Assembly: GCA_030142905.1 (NCBI GenBank)
Contig: JASJOG010000006.1
Location: forward strand, 3,235,501-3,299,500
DNA from: Heliopora coerulea
Lineage: Eukaryota > Cnidaria > Anthozoa > Scleralcyonacea > Helioporidae
Direction of reading: 5' to 3'
DNA length: 64,000 nt
The notes under the pieces were generated by a model that did not search any database, was not told the origin of the DNA, and saw only the letters and a program-made list of their open reading frames with translations. Of the stretch, positions 61,801-64,000 are shown one piece after another (position 1 is the first letter of the stretch; each line of letters begins with the position of its first letter). A program made the position numbers and the translations under genes.

Positions 61801-63973
61801 CTAATTAATATTTCATATTTGTACACTGGCCACAGACTTATATATATAACTGGAATGATGACGGACCCACCAAAAAAGTTTGCCCAAAATGATAACCTCA
61901 GTTATGGGTCCTTGTGTTCACGGAACCGACCGCGGACAAAAACTGCTTTCTTGGGTTATAATCAACGACTAATAATAACCTCCATGACGACGTGTTTCAA
62001 AAGCCGAAGGAGTGAGTTAAAACATGGTTGTTAACCGTTTCCTGTCCAAGACATTTCCCATTGACGAGTAAAATCGTCTGTTGTTAGCCAGAGTAAAATC
62101 GAAAAGTCAGATGCAGACCGAAAAAGGTTAAAGCACGGCTTTCCATCGGAGGAGGTTGGGTTAGTAATAATGTTATTGCATGGTGTTTTCATGTTAAATG
62201 AAATCTTGAACATTCTGAAAAGTTGGAAACCAGAAAAGTTCTTGGACAGTCATGAACTCATTTATTTTCATTTTGAAATTTAACTTTTTCCATAACAGTT
62301 AAATTCACGCAAGCACTCTTCGTTTGACTGTCATCAAAATTTACATTCGTTTCTTATTGCTGACCTCGTTGGTGAAAATCATGTTGATACAGTCAAGCAA
62401 ATACTATGAATGTTCATGAATGTTCTCATCACCAATTAGATCTATAAGTGTTAACTTACCTTTATTGTGTAGGAATCGATCGACACCTCTTAGGACTGAA
62501 AATTATCGCTGAAGAATTGGGTTAGTTCCACTTTATATTAATTTATTACGAATGCTTATCCAATATATTTAGAGTAAACGTCGTAGTTGTCCGTTGTTGT
62601 TCATTTATAGATAATGCAAACTTGCCGAACATATATCAAATTTTCATCGAGACGAAAACTTCTCCTTATTCAGGGACGGCGGAGCCGGGGGGGGCTGCAG
62701 GGGCTGTAGCCCCCCACTTTTTTCCAAATGTAATGTTGAAACAACTACGCTTTAAAACACTTGTTGTGCAATTTCCCAGAGAAGCATACAAAATGTTGTA
62801 TTTTTATCTCAATCCCCCCCCCCCACCCACTCGTAATTCCGCTCCGTCGTCCCTGTTATTTTTATTAGACGGCTCAGAGATTGTCATGTCCTTCTGAGTT
62901 TTGTCTTTATACTTAATTGATGCATTGAAATTTAATCGATGTGACTATGTTCGAGTTCTTTAAATTTCTGTTAATAAAATTATTTTAATCAAGATCGTTG
63001 CGATTGAACAGCCAGGTGGAAAACGAAGTTTAGTTAGAAATATAATAGCCCAGCAAACAAGTTTAAATAGAGCCATAATGGAACCATATCTTTAAAAGAG
63101 TTTTATTGACTAACGTTTCGTTACTTAACCAGTAACATCATCAGAGTAATTATTTACAAGAGTTGAGAGGCTTAAATAGTTAACTGTTACAAAAATAGTG
63201 ATGAAAGAATGTCACAAAGGATTAGCGGAACGATTAGCAAGAACAATTAACGGAAGGAGTGCGAGTAATAAAGTGATGAAGAATTAGACGTGTGAAGAAT
63301 TTAATTAGAGGGGAGGGGAAAAAAAAAAAAAAATGTCAAGAAATAACGTTAAAAAAGTGCTAAAGGAAAGGATCTGATATTAGCGTTAAGAGACGGTTGC
63401 ATTCTAGAAATTAACAGACTTTCTCGCAGAAGAACGTCAAACTGAGTAGAACCAGAGGATAAGATTTCGAAATCATCAAAAGAGATTTCATGGTCGGTTT
63501 TCACCTTGTGTGAAAGGACACTAGATAGTGTAGAGTGTGAGAGCGGTTTTCCAGTGTAGGCTGAAATACCTAAGTGATCGGATCACTAGTGATCCGATCA
63601 CTTAGGTATTTCAGTGATCGGATCATCACTATTTTTGTAACAGTTAGCTATTTAAGCCTCTCAACTCTTGTAAATAATTACTCTGATGATGTTACTGGTT
63701 AAGTAACGAAACGTTAGTCAATAAAACTCTTTTAAAGATATGGTTCCATTATGGCTCTATTTAAACTTGTTTGCTGGGCTATCATATTTCTAACTAAAAT
63801 TATTTTAACATTGATGCAATTGGTACTCTGTTTCAGAGTAGGGCATGTTGCCCATGTATCTGGATCAGCGGTTCTTTCTGTCCTTCTTCACATGAGTTTC
63901 ACACCACGATTATTTGCTTTGTGCTAGGACTGCCGATACCAGAAATATTTACGGATATGGCTTGGACCAAAAG
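28877..63973 (+). CDS. CROT-like: Choline/carnitine O-acyltransferase, carnitine O-octanoyltransferase type (16 exons, 3' end off-window)
   Basis: Exons: 28877-28994, 31297-31421, 31550-31731, 35129-35253, 36470-36578, 37725-37818, 40039-40152, 46728-46829, 51016-51102, 52489-52605, 54957-55087, 55431-55491, 59675-59737, 61353-61431, 62473-62520, 63928-63973. All have AG/GT borders and matching phases, about 533 residues. Family blocks in order: LPGLPVPPL, YLESVKP, WWEEYAYL, WPPRDGTQ, CRIPG, GPGLGSLTSENRSVWAKERE, FKNGLFGVNADH, PDTFVQMAIQLADYKLH, TRQFYHGRTDT, IDRHLLGLK and GLPIPEIFTD. YLESVKP and the GLPxPExFTD block favour CROT over CRAT. The presumed catalytic His opens exon 51016-51102 as HLAFDA, where CROT has HAPFDA. 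Such enzymes move medium-chain acyl groups between CoA and carnitine in peroxisomes. The C-terminal STS motif and any targeting signal are outside. The start is the first of three ATGs; a 5' UTR intron may precede it. Confidence 0.9.
28995..31296. other. First coding intron of the acyltransferase gene
   Basis: AT-rich sequence without a recognised exon. It holds a perfect 13-bp-arm hairpin at 30270-30299 and a G-rich GGGGCGCATCC-type repeat near 30950. Open frames here have no domain signature. Confidence 0.5.
30270..30299. repeat. Small perfect hairpin
   Basis: TATGCTACTCAAT, a 4-base loop, then ATTGAGTAGCATA. It is intronic, with no poly-U tail to suggest a terminator, and no other role is evident. 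Confidence 0.6.
32585..32662 (+). repeat. tRNA-like SINE head, GGCCTTCGT family
   Basis: Begins GGCCTTCGTGGATCAGTGAG and ends near AGAGGCC. It has an A-box-like and a GCGGGTTCATG B-box-like stretch and is related to the better copy at 53980-54053. Intronic in the acyltransferase gene. Confidence 0.6.
34151..34390 (+). repeat. 20-bp minisatellite, about 12 units
   Basis: Tandem units alternate between TGCTCTCTTCTCTTGTTGTC and TGCTCTGCTCTGTTGTTGTC; later units carry small changes and one is 22 bases. Because 20 is not divisible by three, every frame runs through a 60-base period. That explains the long Leu/Cys/Val-rich and Arg/Gln-rich open frames here. It is intronic. Confidence 0.95.
36618..36832. 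mobile_element. 215-bp MITE with TAA target duplication
   Basis: The ends AGCTTAGTTTCCATATAATC and, on the opposite strand, AGGCTGGTTTTCATATAATC both continue with GCT. TAA flanks both sides (36615-36617, 36833-36835), a three-base target typical of PIF/Harbinger. The body is rich in ATCGCT/GATCG subrepeats and has no coding content. It sits 40 bp after the donor of exon 36470-36578. Confidence 0.75.
37629..37706. repeat. Hairpin abutting a splice acceptor
   Basis: Arms 37629-37651 (ACAAAAATTATAACGCTCTC...) and 37684-37706 pair with one mismatch over 23 bp. The right arm ends 18 bp before exon 37725-37818, so the polypyrimidine tract follows the hairpin immediately. Confidence 0.8.
37848..38395. 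mobile_element. Inverted pair of tRNA-derived SINEs
   Basis: The minus-strand copy has its tRNA-like head at 37930-38003 (GTAGCTCAATGATTAGAGCG ... GCGGGTTCGATCCC). The plus-strand copy has its head at 38273-38347 (GTAGGTCAATGGTTAGAGCG ... GCGGGTTTGATCC). Shared flanks (GAGAGCTTGGAGATATCTTG, TCTCAGAAAAACG) occur in both orientations and a third partial flank lies at 38095-38160, so the whole segment folds back on itself. Intronic. Confidence 0.8.
40549..40733 (-). repeat. 3' LTR of the BEL/Pao element (uninterrupted)
   Basis: An intact 185-bp LTR with TG...CA ends on the minus strand. It contains a pyrimidine-rich TTACTCCTCCTCCTCGCCTC block on the plus strand. Only two substitutions separate it from the other LTR. 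Confidence 0.92.
40884..45159 (-). pseudogene. BEL/Pao Gag-Pol remnant with stops and frameshifts
   Basis: 45159-44803: C-terminal Gag with zinc knuckles (CAYCESSEHKTSYC, CFNCVSGQHIASSC). 44781-44143: retropepsin-like protease with LLDSGAS. 44127-42598: reverse transcriptase with YVDDL and FTRALFGLVSSPF, then an RNase H-type region (FGDASG). 42616-41183: integrase with an H-C zinc domain (SCWGCKRFQ) and a DDE core (VGVDFAGP, SDNGRTF, WGGQFERL). 41087-40884: C-terminal DUF5641-like tail (RDATLRVGKGRLERA). In-frame stops interrupt it at 44803, 44143 and 43642; frameshifts fall near 42605 and 41180. Only about 80 bp separate the Gag fragment from the LTR, so the N-terminal Gag part is missing. 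The copy cannot be functional. Confidence 0.9.
45296..46552. mobile_element. Tigger/pogo-like DNA transposon, 1257 bp, TA duplication, no transposase
   Basis: The ends read CAGTCAACTCTCGCC and, from the right on the opposite strand, CAGTCAACTCTCGTTATTGC. Both are followed by GGACACC subrepeats (ATTACGGACACCCCG tandem on the left). TA is duplicated at 45294-45295 and 46553-46554, the Tc1/mariner-pogo target. No DDE transposase or CENP-B-like DNA-binding frame was found. The only domain-bearing frame is the HIRAN-like ORF on the minus strand, so this is a non-autonomous element with cargo. Confidence 0.88.
45727..46104 (-). CDS. HIRAN-like domain ORF carried by the Tigger-like element
   Basis: The open frame of 125 codons contains RGHHAYKDEF, LQREPENAKDPHAVAI, GRVVGHIPLGLSKIVSSFL and a late block GLGLEIHVPYKF. 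The pattern RGxxxY, then REPxNxxDxxAVAV and VGHxP, is that of HIRAN domains, a fold that binds 3' single-stranded DNA ends in HLTF/RAD5 helicases. Here the domain nearly fills the protein. There is no in-frame ATG at the N-terminus: the frame begins at a TTG and an in-frame stop lies a little upstream. The true start may therefore come from an upstream exon, or the gene may be decayed. Its role in the element is unknown. Confidence 0.7.
   Translation of the reverse strand: MRGHHAYKDEFQPEIDMTLVLQREPENAKDPHAVAITENNGRVVGHIPLGLSKIVSSFLKRVNRRGEAVICGKRVNRGAGLGLEIHVPYKFYGEHRYLTRLDKLIIGSDIARQSLRDKHEGIATK
48628..48633 (+). promoter_or_regulatory. TATA box of the nested PTB-domain gene
   Basis: TATAAA in the context GACATATAAAGCAC lies 107 bp upstream of the ATG. 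That would place a start site near 48658 and a 5' leader of about 75 bases. Confidence 0.5.
48735..49202 (+). CDS. Intronless PTB/PID-domain protein, 155 residues
   Basis: A single open frame, ATG to TAA, nested in an intron of the acyltransferase gene on the same strand. Residues about 23-150 fit a phosphotyrosine-binding (PTB) domain: the first strand CTFAVKYLGSG with the hallmark VKYLG, then PLVFKIRRIQFCGVY (the IHRISFC-like strand), KIFFFTYQFG, VDIHVVMCKS, and a C-terminal helix KEAKTLAKEAAVLFRDVTF. PTB adaptors bind NPxY-type peptides on receptor tails. With only about 20 residues before the domain and none after, it is near domain size, smaller than NUMB, DAB or GULP; FAM43-like proteins are a possible relation. 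A TATA box at 48628 and AATAAA at 49557 suggest a real transcription unit, possibly a retrogene. Confidence 0.75.
   Translation: MESLGLSCMKFLKSKKSHGSQSRCTFAVKYLGSGQLTRPGLEEMCTFVHTTFEERKSKLKQLRKGSLVTSMEDFVITSCQNGLDSPLVFKIRRIQFCGVYKINPKIFFFTYQFGKSADTVDIHVVMCKSNKEAKTLAKEAAVLFRDVTFSLHKEH
49557..49562 (+). terminator. Poly(A) signal AATAAA of the PTB-domain gene
   Basis: AATAAA lies 355 bp after the stop codon and is followed by a GT-rich stretch (ATGTTCCGTGGT). That is suitable for 3' end formation of the nested gene. Confidence 0.45.
50565..50632 (+). repeat. Degenerate telomere-like (TTAGGG-type) patch
   Basis: Units such as TTAGGATTAGAATTGGGTTA and ACATTAGGGTTA form a short imperfect run on the G-strand. 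It is interstitial and intronic. Confidence 0.45.
50712..50728 (+). repeat. C17 homopolymer
   Basis: An uninterrupted run of 17 C. It is likely to vary in length between individuals or by sequencing error. Confidence 0.9.
52290..52440 (+). repeat. TTG/GTT microsatellite-like tract
   Basis: Imperfect GTTGTTGTT-type triplets, about 50-200 bp upstream of the acceptor of exon 52489-52605. The Val-rich open frame through it is a repeat artefact that happens to read into the real exon. Confidence 0.65.
53980..54053 (+). repeat. tRNA-like SINE head, GGCCTTCGT family
   Basis: 74 nt starting GGCCTTCGTAGTTCAGTTGG and ending GGAGGCC. The acceptor arm pairs over 7 bp with one wobble, and the D-arm GTTC/GAAC pairs. 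The anticodon stem has one mismatch around the loop CTAGATC, and the T-arm is poor. It is therefore a tRNA-derived head, not a confident tRNA gene. It shares its first 20 bases with the copy at 32585, with changes. Confidence 0.6.
54541..54671. repeat. Imperfect foldback repeat
   Basis: Left TGTTCTTCCTCCGA...AAATACC pairs with right GGTATTTTGAAATCGGAGGA...ACAC, with bulges and an approximately 45-base loop. Foldback MITE in an intron, ending about 290 bp before exon 54957-55087. Confidence 0.7.
55281..55333. repeat. Perfect 25-bp-arm hairpin with a 3-base loop
   Basis: TAGCCATTATCGGCCATATT... at 55281-55305, loop CTT, and the exact reverse complement at 55309-55333. Intronic. Confidence 0.92.
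56910..56960 (-). ncRNA. Hammerhead ribozyme motif, minus Penelope copy
   Basis: On the minus strand: CTGACGA (56951-56945), a short stem II with a 4-base loop, then GAAAC (56931-56927) and GTT. Stem I pairs ATTCT with AGAAT over 5 bp. Helix III is nearly absent, as known for Penelope-like element hammerheads thought to act as dimers. One U-U mismatch is seen in stem II. Confidence 0.65.
57234..58163 (-). pseudogene. Penelope-like RT C-terminus plus GIY-YIG domain, frameshifted (minus copy)
   Basis: On the minus strand it reads SINGDALTTSVAYKPTDSHS, then LLFSSSHPKDTKKSIPYSQF, typical of the Penelope RT thumb region. Then come SNIIYCVSCNKCSKLYIGET (the GIY-YIG start) and, in another frame, LGRRLSDRFAEHLRF and DKPVARHFNSANHS. 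One base shift between GET and the GRRLSDRF block separates the two frames. The RT catalytic region is absent because of 5' truncation. The open frame extends to 58260 only by reading antisense into the opposite copy. Confidence 0.85.
58168..58907 (+). pseudogene. Penelope-like GIY-YIG domain, frameshifted (plus copy)
   Basis: This copy starts further 3' than its partner (from RSFFAQRGR onward) and otherwise matches it closely. It carries the same frame break before GRRLSDRFAEHL, plus a private change YIGETG to YIRETG. The initial MSASPLIETKISRSD of the open frame is antisense of the other copy. Confidence 0.85.
59184..59226 (+). ncRNA. Hammerhead ribozyme motif, plus Penelope copy
   Basis: ATTCT, CTGACGA (59190-59196), AGTGCCATAGCTC, GAAAC (59210-59214), GTT, AGAAT. 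The core and stem I are identical to those of the opposite arm. It lies about 280 bp after the last codon. Confidence 0.65.
59940..60120 (+). repeat. Diverged copy of the GGCGGAGCC repeat
   Basis: GATGGCGAAGCCGGGAGGGC followed by AACGTTGAAACGACTAC and ACACTTGTTGCGAAATTTC matches, with changes, the element at 62671-62855. It is intronic, shortly after exon 59675-59737. Confidence 0.6.
62671..62855. mobile_element. 185-bp MITE with GC-rich inverted ends, TTATT duplication
   Basis: Left end CAGGGACGGCGGAGC, right end GCTCCGTCGTCCCTG. TTATT flanks both sides (62666-62670, 62856-62860). No coding content. Similar GGGG-rich segments occur near 8210, 30950 and 59940, suggesting a dispersed family. 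Confidence 0.7.
63098..63152 (-). ncRNA. Hammerhead ribozyme motif, left arm
   Basis: On the minus strand: CTGATGA (63144-63138), stem II GTTAC/GTAAC with loop TGGTTAA (63136-63120), GAAAC (63119-63115), GTT. Stem I ATTACT pairs with AGTCAAT with a bulged C. All core residues of the hammerhead consensus (CUGANGA, GAAA, UH) are present. Confidence 0.75.
63349..63568 (-). pseudogene. C-terminal fragment of a Penelope-like protein
   Basis: The minus strand reads YTGKPLSHSTLSSVLSHKV, then TDHEISFDDFEILSS, FDVLLRESLLISRMQPSLN and a stop at 63349-63351. This tail, ending in FPLALF, is what I recognise downstream of the GIY-YIG domain in Penelope-like (Neptune/Poseidon-type) elements. Everything upstream is lost at the palindrome near 63568. 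Confidence 0.75.
63561..63614. repeat. Perfect 54-bp palindrome without spacer
   Basis: CTGAAATACCTAAGTGATCG... at 63561-63587 and its exact reverse complement at 63588-63614, centred on ACTAGT. It lies at the junction between the Penelope coding fragment and the opposite arm, followed by a further partial TGATCGGATCA repeat. Confidence 0.92.
63675..63729 (+). ncRNA. Hammerhead ribozyme motif, right arm
   Basis: CTGATGA at 63683-63689, stem II GTTAC/GTAAC, GAAAC from 63708, then GTTAGTC. It is the same sequence as the left arm in opposite orientation. Confidence 0.75.
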
Positions 63974-64000
63974 GTAAAGAGAAATGGATATTTTCATGCA

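Larger units (their letters stand above)
62989..63795. mobile_element. Second Penelope-like insertion with inverted arms
   Basis: The inverted arms 63031-63203 and 63626-63796 are almost identical and carry hammerhead motifs. A 13-bp direct repeat AAAATTATTTTAA at 62976-62988 and 63796-63808 is a candidate target duplication. An extra 42 bp on the left between repeat and arm fits the short tail described for Penelope elements. Between the arms is a fragment of the element's C-terminal coding region (minus strand) and a 54-bp perfect palindrome. Confidence 0.8.

Overview
This is animal nuclear DNA, most likely cnidarian and plausibly a stony coral. The reasons are AT-rich sequence, intron-rich genes with GT-AG junctions, and a dense mix of Penelope-like, BEL/Pao, Tigger-like, MITE and tRNA-derived elements. 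No bacterial operon, rRNA or CRISPR array is visible. Gene identities rest on reading splice-compatible exons and comparing them with remembered family sequences. Nothing was searched in a database.

Layout. (1) 664-16282, minus strand: the 5' part of an ankyrin-repeat gene of the ANKRD28/44/52 type (PP6 regulatory ankyrin subunit). Twelve exons are phased and the gene runs off the left edge. Its introns hold a TIR-bounded tRNA-like element (2758-3005), a 460-bp polypurine tract (12264-12726) and a MITE (14168-14785). (2) 16283-20366: intergenic. (3) 20367-24029, minus: a complete two-exon EXOSC4/RRP41 gene of 244 codons. (4) 24030-28876: intergenic, filled largely by a 3-kb inverted-repeat element (about 24936-27940) that encloses a second TIR element (27036-27826) with a short zinc-finger ORF. 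(5) 28877-63973, plus: 16 phased exons of a choline/carnitine acyltransferase resembling peroxisomal carnitine O-octanoyltransferase. It continues past the right edge.

The introns of the acyltransferase gene are the accessory part. They contain a 20-bp minisatellite (34151-34390), a TAA-flanked MITE (36618-36832), a palindromic pair of tRNA-derived SINEs (37848-38395), and a degraded antisense BEL/Pao retrotransposon (40549-46681). One LTR of that retrotransposon is split by a Tigger-like DNA transposon (45296-46552) carrying a HIRAN-like ORF. Further on are an intronless PTB-domain gene with its own TATA box and poly(A) signal (48735-49202), and two Penelope-like insertions (56839-59269 and about 62989-63795). 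Both Penelope insertions have inverted arms and carry hammerhead ribozyme motifs at their outer ends.

The three host genes are unrelated housekeeping functions (phosphatase scaffold, RNA exosome, fatty-acyl transfer) and no joint pathway is implied. The most unusual items are the HIRAN-bearing Tigger-like element, the inverted Penelope pair that shares one frameshift, the four hammerhead motifs, and the repeated design of a tRNA-like core inside inverted repeats.
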